Positions 42,716-52,289 of a DNA stretch of 64,000 nt are shown here, in pieces. Source of the stretch: Desulfobacca_B sp046538075 (GTDB lineage: Bacteria > Desulfobacterota > Desulfobaccia > Desulfobaccales > Desulfobaccaceae); assembly GCA_046538075.1 (NCBI GenBank), contig JBKHJN010000008.1:22201-86200 (forward strand), given 5' to 3'. Within the stretch, counting starts at the first letter, position 1. The number at the start of each line of letters is the position of its first letter. The notes below the pieces were generated by a model. It did not search any database, was not told the DNA's origin, and saw only the letters and a list, made by a program, of their open reading frames with translations. The position numbers and the translations under genes are program-made.

Positions 42716-44011
42716 CTAGCTCTTAAAAGGATTCTGGAGCATAATCGTCTGTTCCCGATCCGGGCCGACAGAGATGATCTGAATCGGCACTCCGATAAGC
42801 TCAGTAATGCGCTCCAAGTAATTTCGGGCCGCGTCCGGCAGGTCCTGATAACGGCGGATGCCGCTGAGGTCTTCCTGCCAGCCCGGCAGTTCTTCAAAGC
42901 ACGGCTGGCATTTTTCCAGGGCTTTTAAGGAGGCCGGGACGCCTTCCAGAGGGGTGCCGTTTAATTCATAGGCGGTGCAGATTTTTAGCGGGTGGAGGCC
43001 GGTCAAGACATCCAGTTTGGTGATCGCCAGGCCGGTCAGCGCATTGAGCCGGGCGGCATCATTCAGCACGACCGCATCCAGCCAGCCACAGCGGCGTTTG
43101 CGGCCGGTGGTGGCGCCGAATTCCACCCCTTGGACCTGCAGGTGTTCCCCCACGGCATCAAGGCATTCGGTGGGGAACGGCCCGCCGCCCACCCGGGTGG
43201 TGTAAGCTTTGACGATGCCCAGCACCCGGTTCAGGCGGCCCGGGCCGATGCCAGCGCCGGTACAGGCCCCGCCCGCCACTGGATTGGAGGAAGTGACAAA
43301 CGGGTAAGTGCCATGATCGATATCCAGTTGGGTGCCCTGGGCCCCTTCAAACAGGATAGCTTTCCCCTGGCGATAGGCCTGGTCCAGCACCACTGAAACA
43401 TTGGCCACCAGCGGCCGGAGCCGCGCCCCCATGGCGGTGTAGGGAGCGATAATTTCTTGCGCTTCCAGAGGTTGGTCGTCTAGCAGTTTGGTGAGGTAAA
43501 AATTCTTTTCGGCCAGGTTGTGTTCCACCTTGGCTTTCAGGGCTTCCGGATCAATCAGGTCAATCACCCGCACCCCGTGGCGGGCAATCTTATCTTCGTA
43601 ACAGGGGCCGATGCCGCGGCCGGTAGTGCCGATTTTGCCATTGCCTTTGGCCCGCTCCCGGGCCAGGTCGAGGCGCTGATGGTAGGGCATGATGATGTGA
43701 GCTTTTTCGCTGATTTGCAAATTTTCCGGCCCTACTGCAATCCCCTCGGCCTTCAGGGTATCGATCTCTGCCAGCAAAACCTGGGGATCAATAACCACGC
43801 CATTGCCGATCAGACATTTTTTCCCGGGATGGAGGATGCCGGAAGGAATCAGATGAAAAATGAATTTCTGGCCTCCTACCACCAAGGTATGCCCGGCATT
43901 ATTGCCGCCCTGATAGCGAACTATGAGTTCGGCATATTCCGCCAACAGATCAACGACTTTGCCCTTGCCTTCATCGCCCCACTGGGTGCCTACCACCGCC
44001 ACACTGGCCAC
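42716..44011 (-). CDS. purA: Adenylosuccinate synthetase
   Basis: A 431-residue enzyme joining IMP and aspartate with GTP in AMP synthesis. GTQWGDEGKGKVVDLL is the P-loop, NNAGHT and TTGRGIGPCYEDK bind IMP, and GATTGRKRRCGWLD closes the site. GTG start with AAAGGAGGTTGATCT before it. Intact and of normal length. Confidence 0.97.
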   Translation of the reverse strand: MASVAVVGTQWGDEGKGKVVDLLAEYAELIVRYQGGNNAGHTLVVGGQKFIFHLIPSGILHPGKKCLIGNGVVIDPQVLLAEIDTLKAEGIAVGPENLQISEKAHIIMPYHQRLDLARERAKGNGKIGTTGRGIGPCYEDKIARHGVRVIDLIDPEALKAKVEHNLAEKNFYLTKLLDDQPLEAQEIIAPYTAMGARLRPLVANVSVVLDQAYRQGKAILFEGAQGTQLDIDHGTYPFVTSSNPVAGGACTGAGIGPGRLNRVLGIVKAYTTRVGGGPFPTECLDAVGEHLQVQGVEFGATTGRKRRCGWLDAVVLNDAARLNALTGLAITKLDVLTGLHPLKICTAYELNGTPLEGVPASLKALEKCQPCFEELPGWQEDLSGIRRYQDLPDAARNYLERITELIGVPIQIISVGPDREQTIMLQNPFKS

Positions 44012-44081
44012 AGATCAACCTCCTTTTCTCAGAGCCAACTTTATTTAAAATATTTCAACTGGTTTGTCAACTGAAGGGGGG

Positions 44082-46334
44082 TTATTTTTCGCTCAGGGTG
44101 GCAGTGCCGTCCCAGTCCGGGGGCGGCGGGTTTTGGGCAAATTGGCGGCAGCGGGAGAGCAATTTTCGAGCCGGATTATCATTGGGGTGAGAAGATAAAC
44201 AATCAGTCAGGAGCCTTTCGGCCTGCTCCCACTGACACTGCCGAAAGGCGGTCAGCGCCTGATGAAAAGTCTCCAGGAATTGAGCCTCAGCTGCGGTGGG
44301 CGGACCCTGGCCCCGGACTTCAAAGATGCTGACCGAGACCTGTTTGCCTTTAACCCGGACCCGGTCCACTTCCCGCAAGATAAAGGAGTTTTGCAGACGG
44401 CGGGCGGTAAATTCGCTGACCAAGATTTCGGTTCCATATTGTTTGTTGAGACCCTCCAGACGGGAAGCCAGGTTGACGTCATCGCCGATGACGGTATAAT
44501 CAAACAACCGCTCCGAACCCATATTGCCCACCGACATCAGGCCGGAGTTAATGCCCACCCCGATCTTGATCTCCGGCCAGCCGCGCGGCTGCCATTCCCG
44601 GCAGAGTTGTTTCAATACCGCGGTCATTTCCAGAGCGGTCCGGACGGCTTGGTCGGCGTGCTCGGGGAGATCCAAAGGAGCCCCATAAATGGCCATCAGC
44701 GCATCGCCGATATATTTATCGACCGTACCCCCATGCTTGAAGACGATTTCGGTCATCGGGGTCAGGTAAGCGTGGAGCAGGCTGACCAGGGTTTCGGCCT
44801 CCATATTCTCCGCCAGAGTGGTGAAGCCCCGAATATCGCTGAACATCACGGTGAGCTCGCGTTTTTCTCCACCCAGCCGCAGTTTTTCCGGGTGTTGCAG
44901 CATTTCATTGACCACCTCCGGGGCGACAAAACTCTGGAACGCGGCCCGGATGCGGCGGCGCTCCCGCTCCTCGGCCAGAAACCGCATCAGAGTAACGCCG
45001 ACATATACCGTGGCCAGACAGTTGAGGGGGTAAACCATCTGCAGATGAAGCCGATGGCCCATAAATAGATAAAAGCCCGCAGTAATATAAACAGCCACCA
45101 TAAACAGAAAGAGCAGGAAGCCCCCGGCCGCCCGCAGCCGGGGCAGGCACCCGCCTAACAGCAGGCTTAAAGCAATCATGCCCCAGAGGTCAAGTCGAAA
45201 TAACCCTTCAGAATTTTTCAGATAATCCTGCTGCAGGATGTTGTCAATAACTGTGGCGTGGACCTCCACTCCGGGATAAACGCTCTCAAAGGGGGTGACC
45301 CGGATATCATAGATGCCGACCGCAGTCGCTCCCACCAGCACAATGCGATCCTCAAAGTCGGTCAGCGGCACTCGCCCCTGCACCACATCGATAAACGAAT
45401 AGTACTTGAAGGTCTGGGCCGGGCCACGGAAATTAATCAGGAAGCGGCCACAGTTATCTACCGGAATCTGCCGGTTTCCCAACCGCAACTGGCTGACCCC
45501 GTGTTCGGCGATGGTTATGCCGAGAGGGGGGTTGCCCAGATATTGTTGGAGGACGCCCAAGGGCAACGGGGCAACCAGCTCCCCCCGGTGCCTGATCACC
45601 AGCGGCAGCCGGCGGATGGTGCCATCGTCATCCGGGGTGGCATTAAAATAACCGGTCCGGGCCGCGGCAGCCATCAGCCGGGGGATATTGGCCTCCATAC
45701 GCGGCGCGGTCAACAGCGGAAACTGCCGGGCCCGAGGTGATTGCCAGCGGACCAGGTTATAGGCCGAGGACTTGAGCAGTTCCGGCGAAATCTGCATTTC
45801 CAGATCGCCTCCCGGATATTTCTGGCTTCCCAGGCCCGGGAAGTAATATCCCAGGACCACCGCCCCTTGTTGACCCAAGGCCTGGGCCAGCTTTCCATCG
45901 GGGTCCGCGACTTTTTCCTGTTTTTGCAGCCAGTTCTGGAAGCCCGGCGGCCGCCAGTCCCGGCGGTCAATTTCAGCCTGAAGTTCTTTCAAAACCCGCA
46001 GCCCGGTTTCCTCCTCTTTTTCGGCAAAAATCATATCAAAGCCCACCACCCGGGCCTGGGCCTGATCCAGACGCTCCACCAGTCGGGTTATCTGCCGACG
46101 CGACCAGGGCCAGCGCCCCAGGGCTTTGATGCTGGCATCATCAATGGCCACAATGACCACCTCGGGGCCGGGAGCAACTGCCCCCCGCATCTGGAACATC
46201 AGATCGTAGATCTTAAGTTCAATCAATTTAATAAAGTTCGGCTCCCAGGCCATGAGCAGCATATGCCCCAGAATTATCCAGATAGTCAGTTTCAGGTAGC
46301 TGAGCCGAAAAACTTTCCAGACCCGAGACAGCAT
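44082..46334 (-). CDS. CHASE2-domain class III adenylate cyclase
   Basis: A 750-residue membrane protein. An N-terminal helix is followed by a periplasmic CHASE2 sensor (about 35-335, VVIVAIDDASIKALGRWPWSR), then three membrane helices, then a class III cyclase domain (about 470-650). The metal Asp residues are in MFSDIRGFTTLAENM and YIGDALMAIYGAP; the Lys in TVDKYIGD favours ATP over GTP; NLASRLEGLNKQYG holds the transition-state Asn and Arg. A short TPR-like tail follows. It probably makes cAMP in response to an outside signal. ATG with GGGGAGAAC upstream. Confidence 0.92.
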   Translation of the reverse strand: MLSRVWKVFRLSYLKLTIWIILGHMLLMAWEPNFIKLIELKIYDLMFQMRGAVAPGPEVVIVAIDDASIKALGRWPWSRRQITRLVERLDQAQARVVGFDMIFAEKEEETGLRVLKELQAEIDRRDWRPPGFQNWLQKQEKVADPDGKLAQALGQQGAVVLGYYFPGLGSQKYPGGDLEMQISPELLKSSAYNLVRWQSPRARQFPLLTAPRMEANIPRLMAAAARTGYFNATPDDDGTIRRLPLVIRHRGELVAPLPLGVLQQYLGNPPLGITIAEHGVSQLRLGNRQIPVDNCGRFLINFRGPAQTFKYYSFIDVVQGRVPLTDFEDRIVLVGATAVGIYDIRVTPFESVYPGVEVHATVIDNILQQDYLKNSEGLFRLDLWGMIALSLLLGGCLPRLRAAGGFLLFLFMVAVYITAGFYLFMGHRLHLQMVYPLNCLATVYVGVTLMRFLAEERERRRIRAAFQSFVAPEVVNEMLQHPEKLRLGGEKRELTVMFSDIRGFTTLAENMEAETLVSLLHAYLTPMTEIVFKHGGTVDKYIGDALMAIYGAPLDLPEHADQAVRTALEMTAVLKQLCREWQPRGWPEIKIGVGINSGLMSVGNMGSERLFDYTVIGDDVNLASRLEGLNKQYGTEILVSEFTARRLQNSFILREVDRVRVKGKQVSVSIFEVRGQGPPTAAEAQFLETFHQALTAFRQCQWEQAERLLTDCLSSHPNDNPARKLLSRCRQFAQNPPPPDWDGTATLSEK

Positions 46335-46539
46335 TCAAGTTCTCCCCTAGATCCCTGATTCCTCTTTAAATCCCAATCGTTCGCCGACCAGGAGAGGTAA
46401 ATCCAGGGACCAGGCTAACACTGGGTATTAGATAATCTATCGTAATTATCACTGCTTAGCGGGAATATCAAGGTAAAAAAATAACTATACAAGAGGGAGG
46501 GTCAGCAAGAGTCATCAGGGGCACTGCTGCTTTGGCATC

Positions 46540-46568
46540 TTGGGTTTTTAATTGACGATGGCTATAAT
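46540..46568 (+). promoter_or_regulatory. Possible promoter for cvpA-mazG
   Basis: TATAAT at 46563-46568 is consensus; TTGGGT at 46540-46545 is 17 bases upstream and only a partial -35 match. Confidence 0.4.
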
Positions 46569-46613
46569 TGCTGTTAGGCTAACGAACTTAAGCCTACCAG
46601 CAATTAGATCCTG

Positions 46614-47171
46614 ATGAATTTATTAGATCTGGGGATTTTGATCATTTTGCTCCTGGTCGGCCTCCGCGGTTATTACCGGGGGCTATTCCAGGAACTCTCA
46701 GTGATTGTGGGGTTATTGGGAGGAATCCTGGTAGCCGCCCATCTTTATCCGCGGTTGGCCCAGTTCTTTCAGCAGTGGATTAACAATCCTCTCTATTGCC
46801 AGATATTGGCGTTTATAACCATCCTGGTTGCAGTTTACTGGCTGACTCGGGTCTTAGGGCATCTGCTGCAACGGCTCTTGGTCCGCCTCTATATGGGAGG
46901 CCTTGACCGCTGGCTGGGCTGCGTCTTCGGGCTGGCCAAGGGGATGCTGATCCTCGGATTCCTGCTGACTGCCCTCCAGCTGGTAATCCCGCCGGATTCC
47001 AAGCTGTTGCAGGAATCCCGGACTGCTCCCTATCTGAAAAGTTTTTTTTATCAGGCAATAAATTTGCTGCCAGCCGATTTTAAAGAGGGGTTCAGAGGGC
47101 GAGCCCGTAATTTTGGCGAGCAATGGGGTCAGCCTGCGGAACCGGCTGATCCGGAGGAGGAGTTTGAATAA
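46614..47171 (+). CDS. cvpA: CvpA-family membrane protein
   Basis: A 185-residue protein with four membrane helices. The N-terminus LLDLGILIILLLVGLRGYYRGLFQEL is the family signature, and DRWLGCVFGLAKGMLILGFLL the second. CvpA is linked to colicin V production and peptidoglycan or toxin tolerance. A charged C-terminal tail follows (PADPEEEFE). The ATG has only a weak site. It overlaps no gene but precedes mazG by 1 base. Confidence 0.88.
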   Translation: MNLLDLGILIILLLVGLRGYYRGLFQELSVIVGLLGGILVAAHLYPRLAQFFQQWINNPLYCQILAFITILVAVYWLTRVLGHLLQRLLVRLYMGGLDRWLGCVFGLAKGMLILGFLLTALQLVIPPDSKLLQESRTAPYLKSFFYQAINLLPADFKEGFRGRARNFGEQWGQPAEPADPEEEFE

Positions 47172-47172
47172 T

Positions 47173-48009
47173 ATGAGTTCCGGTTTCACCAAGTCTGGTC
47201 CGACTCAATCTGATCCTGCTGCCGCACTCACCGCTTTTCTCACCATCGTCCGCCGTCTGCGGGGTCCGGGGGGCTGCCCCTGGGATGCCCGCCAGACCCC
47301 GGATACCCTCAAGACCTATGTCCTGGAAGAGGCTTATGAGCTGGTGGAGGCCCTAGATTCCCGCCAGCCGGAGGAAATTCGAGAAGAACTGGGGGATCTG
47401 CTGCTACACATCGTGTTTCTCAGCGAAATTTTCCGGGAACAGGAACGCTTTTCCCTGACCGAAGTGATCGAAGGGATCAGCGCCAAGATGATTCACCGCC
47501 ATCCCCACGTGTTCGGCAATGCCAAGGTCGAGTCCATCGAGGAATTGCGGGCCGTCTGGGAACAAGCTAAAGCTCAAGAAGGCAAAACCAAGCGGGCTTC
47601 CCGGTTTAAAGAGGTGTCGTCCCGCCAGCCGGCCCTGGTGCAGGCCCAGCGTTTGGGCGAAGCCGCAGCCCGGATCGGCTTTGACTGGCCGGACCTGGAA
47701 GGAGTGTTGGAAAAGGTGGAAGAGGAATGGCAGGAATTCCGCCAGACCTTAAGCCAGGACAATCCGGCGGCCCAGGAAGAGGAACTGGGAGACCTGCTCT
47801 TTGCCCTGGTCAGTGTGGCCCGCTTCCTGCACATCAACACCGAAGGGGCTTTGCGACGCACTATTCACAAGTTCATCAAACGCTTCCATATGGTCGAACG
47901 GGGCCTGGCCAAGCAGGGCAAAACCCCGGAAACCGCTACCCTGGAAGAAATGGACGCCATCTGGGAAGCCATCAAAAAGACCGGCAAGCCAACCCCATCA
48001 GCAACCTGA
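47173..48009 (+). CDS. mazG: Nucleoside triphosphate pyrophosphohydrolase MazG
   Basis: A 278-residue protein with two MazG helical domains. The first has GGCPWDARQTPDTLKTYVLE, EEAYELVEAL and EELGDLLLHIVF; the second EEEWQEFRQTL and EELGDLLFALVSVARFL. It removes abnormal or excess NTPs. ATG 47173 is chosen for GGAGGAGGAG 12 bases before it, and because the longer ORF would start inside cvpA. The N-terminus is about 30 residues longer than usual. Confidence 0.93.
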   Translation: MSSGFTKSGPTQSDPAAALTAFLTIVRRLRGPGGCPWDARQTPDTLKTYVLEEAYELVEALDSRQPEEIREELGDLLLHIVFLSEIFREQERFSLTEVIEGISAKMIHRHPHVFGNAKVESIEELRAVWEQAKAQEGKTKRASRFKEVSSRQPALVQAQRLGEAAARIGFDWPDLEGVLEKVEEEWQEFRQTLSQDNPAAQEEELGDLLFALVSVARFLHINTEGALRRTIHKFIKRFHMVERGLAKQGKTPETATLEEMDAIWEAIKKTGKPTPSAT

Positions 48010-48056
48010 GCCCGGGATCGGCCCTACTTGGAAAATAAGACGGGCAGGTTTTCTAA

Positions 48057-49409
48057 TCAGAGGCTCTCCCAGTCCGGTTTGCCCCACACTATCAGGTCTT
48101 CTCCCATCTGATGGAACGTGACCTCGGCCAACCGGGGGAATTTCCCGTAAGGCAGGCGGGAGACCGAATCAAACGCCCTCAGTCCGCCGACCAGCACCGG
48201 GGCAACGGTAATGATGACCTGATCCACCAGATAAGAGCTGATGAAACTGTTAATAACCTGGGCGCCGCCTTCCACCATCAGCGAGTTGACCCCCATTTCG
48301 CCCAATTTAGCCAAAAGGGCGGCCAGATCAATCCCACCGCAGGACCCCACCGGCAAACGGAAGATCAGGGCGCCCTGGCGCTCCAGATCATCCTGCCGCC
48401 CAGGTTCGGCCGCCGCGGTAGTGGCTATCCAGGGGCGGCGGTTGCCGTCCTGGAGGAGATGGGCATAGGAGGGAAACCGGAGACGGCTGTCGAGCAATAC
48501 CGGCTGCGGACTTTCACCCGGAACCAGCCGCACGGTCAAGCGGGGATTATCCGCCAGCACTGTGCCGATGCCCACCAAAATGGCATCATGCACCGCCCTC
48601 AGGCAATGAGTAAAGACCCGGGATTGGGAACAACTTATGGTCAGGGGGTGGCCGGGCCGGGCGGCAATCGAACCGTCCAGGCTCTGGGCGTAGGTCAGGG
48701 TCACCAGGGGCCTGCCTTTTTTCCTGCGGTTGTCAGCCCCCTCAGACTTAATCTCTTGCAGCTTGGCACCTAAGCTCTGGTCTTCGCAAAAGTTGGCGGA
48801 GCTCTGGGGTAAGGCCATATGTGGCCGATGCTCCAACCTGCTCCCCGAGTATGAGGCATTGTCAAGGGTTGTCCGGGATTCCAGGGGGACTCGATCCATG
48901 ATGCCGACCCCCAGATTCTCTAATCTCTCGATCTTGGGGGGGTTGGTAGTGAGCAGGCGGATGGAACGCACTCCTAAATCCTTCAAAATCAGGGCGGCAA
49001 TATCGAAGTCGCGTTCATCGGGATGGTGATCCAGACCCAGGTTGGCTGCCATGGTATCCAACCCCTGGTCCTGAAGATGGTAGGCCTGCAGTTTTTTCAA
49101 CAAAGCCAGGCCCCCTCCTTTCGGCCGCAGGTAAACGAGGACACCGGCCTTGGCTTCGGCGATCACCTGCATGGCCCGAAGCAAGTGCGCCCCACAGTCG
49201 CAACGCTGGGAGCCCAGCACATCGCCGGTAAAGCATTCAGAATGGACCCGCACCAAAACATCCTTTTGGCCGACAATATGCCCGCGCACCAGGGCCAGGT
49301 TCTCTTTATAGTCCTGGTTGTCCTCATACAAAATCAGCTCAAACTCACCCCATTCAGTGGGAATGCGGGCTTGGACCCGTCTGGTGACCTCAAGGGGTTT
49401 GGTGACCAT
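48057..49409 (-). CDS. GTP cyclohydrolase II-like domain fused to RibD-type reductase
   Basis: A 450-residue fusion. The first 200 residues follow GTP cyclohydrolase II: zinc cysteines in SECFTGD (C59) and RCDCG (C70, C72), Tyr110 in KLQAY and Arg133 in DERDF. The usual QEGR-x-IGL loop reads PKGGGLALL (96-104), which loses the GTP-contacting Glu and Arg. From about 245 to the end is a RibD C-terminal reductase (TLTYAQSLDGSIA, AILVGIGTVLADNPRLTVR, SLMVEGGAQVINSFI). No deaminase domain is present. It lies 213 bases downstream of the pterin-like cluster, same strand. It may make a diaminopyrimidine intermediate. Confidence 0.85.
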   Translation of the reverse strand: MVTKPLEVTRRVQARIPTEWGEFELILYEDNQDYKENLALVRGHIVGQKDVLVRVHSECFTGDVLGSQRCDCGAHLLRAMQVIAEAKAGVLVYLRPKGGGLALLKKLQAYHLQDQGLDTMAANLGLDHHPDERDFDIAALILKDLGVRSIRLLTTNPPKIERLENLGVGIMDRVPLESRTTLDNASYSGSRLEHRPHMALPQSSANFCEDQSLGAKLQEIKSEGADNRRKKGRPLVTLTYAQSLDGSIAARPGHPLTISCSQSRVFTHCLRAVHDAILVGIGTVLADNPRLTVRLVPGESPQPVLLDSRLRFPSYAHLLQDGNRRPWIATTAAAEPGRQDDLERQGALIFRLPVGSCGGIDLAALLAKLGEMGVNSLMVEGGAQVINSFISSYLVDQVIITVAPVLVGGLRAFDSVSRLPYGKFPRLAEVTFHQMGEDLIVWGKPDWESL

Positions 49410-49622
49410 TAATATTTCTCCTTAGCAAAGGCCCGGCTGCAGGTTCATCAATCTTGTCCCATTTAAAAAATTATCATTTTCCCTTGAAAAATACGAATCG
49501 AAATTACCTATATTATTACTCCAGGCATTTTATAGGCCAATTCGAGGCGAGGACCGGAAGACCAAAAGGCCTTACCCCCTCTCTTAAGAGCTGACTCCAG
49601 GGGAAATCCGGGCTGTCCCTGG

Positions 49623-50258
49623 TCAATCCGGAGCACTGGGCAAAAAACGCCATAGATCACCATGGCTGTCCAGGTGGAAGGCCGCGGCCAGCGAGGGGTT
49701 CTGGTAGGCGCCAAATATGACCCCGGCCCGGTCGGCAACCTCCTGGTCCAGCCAGGCATCGCCGATGTAGCAGGCTCTGTCTGGAGGAACCTGGAAGTGC
49801 CGCAAAATTTTCGCCAGACCCTCGGGATCAGGCTTGGGATTTTGGACGTCCAGGCTGGAGACGGTCAGATCAAAAAAATCCCCCAGGCCGAAATGCTGCA
49901 GGATCATCGCGAGGCTCTTGCCCCGGTTGGTAGCGATGGCCAGGCGGTAATGGCGCCGCAGCTGAACCAGGGTGGCTTTGAGATGCGGCTGCAATCGGAT
50001 CAGGGGAATAAAGGCAGAATTGTCAATATTCTTCTGCAGTGCTTGGGCCGCGGCCAGCTCAGACCTGCCCTCGAAAAGGTAAACCAGGGCCTCGGCCGCG
50101 GTGAGGGGCGCAATCCGATGCCACTGTTCCCTAGTCAAGGGCGGCAGGCCAAAGTGGTCCAGGATGTGATTATAAAAGGCCTGGTTGGCGGCCCGGGAGT
50201 CGATCAACACCCCATCGCAGTCATAAATAATCACCTGCAGCTGATGGAAAGCCTTCAT
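49623..50258 (-). CDS. HAD-superfamily phosphatase
   Basis: A 211-residue HAD hydrolase of the phosphoglycolate-phosphatase type. IIYDCDGVLIDSRAA is the nucleophile motif, with a helical cap after it; IATNRGKS and NPKPDPEGL are motifs II and III; YIGDAWLDQEVADRAG is motif IV. The start at 50258 gives MKAFHQLQVIIYDCDGV and overlaps the methyltransferase stop by ATGA; the longer ORF has no support. It probably removes a phosphate from an intermediate of the cluster. Confidence 0.85.
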   Translation of the reverse strand: MKAFHQLQVIIYDCDGVLIDSRAANQAFYNHILDHFGLPPLTREQWHRIAPLTAAEALVYLFEGRSELAAAQALQKNIDNSAFIPLIRLQPHLKATLVQLRRHYRLAIATNRGKSLAMILQHFGLGDFFDLTVSSLDVQNPKPDPEGLAKILRHFQVPPDRACYIGDAWLDQEVADRAGVIFGAYQNPSLAAAFHLDSHGDLWRFLPSAPD

Positions 50259-51208
50259 CGGCTGAACTCTTCTTCCTGGCTGGTCCCCAGCTTGACGCCA
50301 AAAAAATCCAGGTTGTGGGCGATATAAATTAATTGCCCCTGGTTTATCTGCCGGTGCCGTTGAACCTGCCAATCTGACAGGACTGCTTCGGGCAAGGCAG
50401 GATGGCCCCGCAAAGCATCAGCCACCGTGTCCACCAGGTAATGGAGGAAATAAGCCTCGTCATTTTCATAGCCGCTTGGACCGGGAAAGACCACCCAATC
50501 AGAGCTTCCGGCGGCAATAATTTCGCCCTTAAACCGGGGGAGGGCAGTGAACAGCCGCCGGCCGGTGCGGCTAGCCCCAGCAGGCCGACCCCCCACCCCC
50601 CGCTCGTCCATGGTCCGATGGTACAATTCCTCTATGCGGGCCTCCAGGTATGGGTCCAGGGGCGGCAGAAAAATGGTGCCGCCGTCGAAATTTAGAGTGA
50701 AGTAAAACCATCCTCCCGGCCTCAATAAACCCAACAGAAGGGGTAAGGCGGTGTCCAGGTCGACCAGATCCAGAAAGGCATGGGCAAGGACGATGTCCCA
50801 GGTGCGCCGGCCAGCCTCCTGGGCGGCGAATTCATAAAAATCAACGGCCTTAAAGGCAATTTTCAGATTGCCGCCCTCCAGCCTCACCTCTTTTTCTTTG
50901 TCAAACTTAACCTGGATACTTAGCCCTGGGCCAGAGAGCAGCAAACGCCTTAGGGTTGCGGCGATATTTTCCGGTTCAAGATCTAGCCCCGTGTAACTGC
51001 CGTGGGCCAGGATGCCCCAGTCAATGAGCCGCTCGGCCATGGTGCCGATGCCGCAACCCACTTCCAGCAAGCTGAGCGGACTTGTTTCCTGCCGGGTTTT
51101 TAGAGCGGTCTCCAAGGCCTCGAAAACCTGCCGGTTCAAGGCCCGGTCGTCGACGCTCTTTTTGGCGCTCAGGTAGCGAATGTAGCCGGAGTCGCAAGGC
51201 CCAACCAT
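50255..51208 (-). CDS. Class I SAM-dependent methyltransferase
   Basis: A 317-residue methyltransferase. LSLLEVGCGIGTMAERLI (about 45-62) is motif I, TGLDLEPENIAATL the acidic loop that binds the ribose of S-adenosylmethionine, and WDIVLAHAFLDLVDL motif IV. The extra C-terminal 100 residues are of no known family. It starts 1 base after the glycosyltransferase gene and shares ATGA with the phosphatase. Acceptor unknown; a small pterin or sugar is plausible given the neighbours. Confidence 0.87.
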   Translation of the reverse strand: MVGPCDSGYIRYLSAKKSVDDRALNRQVFEALETALKTRQETSPLSLLEVGCGIGTMAERLIDWGILAHGSYTGLDLEPENIAATLRRLLLSGPGLSIQVKFDKEKEVRLEGGNLKIAFKAVDFYEFAAQEAGRRTWDIVLAHAFLDLVDLDTALPLLLGLLRPGGWFYFTLNFDGGTIFLPPLDPYLEARIEELYHRTMDERGVGGRPAGASRTGRRLFTALPRFKGEIIAAGSSDWVVFPGPSGYENDEAYFLHYLVDTVADALRGHPALPEAVLSDWQVQRHRQINQGQLIYIAHNLDFFGVKLGTSQEEEFSR

Positions 51209-51209
51209 C

Positions 51210-52289
51210 TTACGCGGCCAGGGACTGTAAAAAACCGTGGATCACCGCGCCGCTCTCTTCCCAGGTCGGATGAGCCTGAAAACGCGCCTGGGCGGCTAGG
51301 CTCATCTGCAAGAGCAAGTCGCGATCCTGGATCAACTGCTGGATATGCCCGGTCAAGGCTTTAATATCTCCGGGAGCCACCAGAAAGCCATCTACCCCGT
51401 GGGTGATGATTTCTCCGGCGGCCCCGGCCTGGGTGGCGATCGGCGGCAGGCCCAGACCCATCCCCTCCAAATAGACCAGGGCCAACCCCTCAATATAAGA
51501 AGGCACCGCCATTACCTGACTTAAACCCAAACAATTGACCAGATCATCGCCTTGTAAGGGCCCCAGCAGCTTGACCTGCCCCCCTAATCCCAATTGCGCA
51601 ATCCGGCCTTGGATAGACCGGACATAGGCGGGATCAACATCCAAGCTGCCTGCCACCCTTAACTGCCAGTCGGACGAAGGCACGGCCGATAGCGCCTCCA
51701 AAAGGAGATGCAGCCCTTTGCGAGGGATCAGGCTGCCCAGGAAGAGCAGCTGTAAGGGCCCGGGATTGGCGGCCCGGGCCGCAAGGTCGGCGGGCGACCG
51801 GGAGCAGCTAAACCGGTTGCCGGCTGGATAGGCTACGACCACCGGCCGGCCTGCGCCTACGAGTCCTTCGACCAAATTCCGGGTATGATGGCTGATGCAG
51901 ATAAAACCATCCATTGAAGCTAAATAACGCTGCTCCACAGCCCGATAGAGGCGATTCTGCCATGCTGGTCGATTTTCGGTGTGCCGCAGCAGGTGCACAA
52001 TGGAGACCAGCGGGTAGTTTATAAAAGGGCGCAATCTGCGATTGAGCCAGAAAACCGAGGGATGGATAAGTTCGTCCTGGAGCAATATGTCAAAAGCGGC
52101 ATTACACAGGCGCCCCCATAGCGCGGTGGATAAATTTTGCCACAGTCCCCGGCCGTAGGAGAGCCAGGGAACTTCGATGACCTCCACTTCCTCCCCCTGG
52201 CGGCGCAGATATTCCACCAGCTGACGGTCATAGAGGAAGCCGCCGCTGAGATAATCGAGGCTGCCGTAAATCATTAACCCCAGGTGCAC
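51210..52289 (-). CDS. Glycosyltransferase family 4 protein
   Basis: A 359-residue GT-B fold enzyme. The N-terminal domain starts MHLGLMIYGSLDYLSGGFLY, with the glycine-rich acceptor loop. The C-terminal domain has LLFLGSLIPRKGLHLLLEAL, VKLLGPLQGDDL, and VPSYIEGLALVYLEGMGLGLP with the family E-x7-E motif. GTG start that overlaps the upstream stop by 1 base. No other sugar or lipid genes are near, so its acceptor is probably the product of the cluster. Confidence 0.88.
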   Translation of the reverse strand: MHLGLMIYGSLDYLSGGFLYDRQLVEYLRRQGEEVEVIEVPWLSYGRGLWQNLSTALWGRLCNAAFDILLQDELIHPSVFWLNRRLRPFINYPLVSIVHLLRHTENRPAWQNRLYRAVEQRYLASMDGFICISHHTRNLVEGLVGAGRPVVVAYPAGNRFSCSRSPADLAARAANPGPLQLLFLGSLIPRKGLHLLLEALSAVPSSDWQLRVAGSLDVDPAYVRSIQGRIAQLGLGGQVKLLGPLQGDDLVNCLGLSQVMAVPSYIEGLALVYLEGMGLGLPPIATQAGAAGEIITHGVDGFLVAPGDIKALTGHIQQLIQDRDLLLQMSLAAQARFQAHPTWEESGAVIHGFLQSLAA

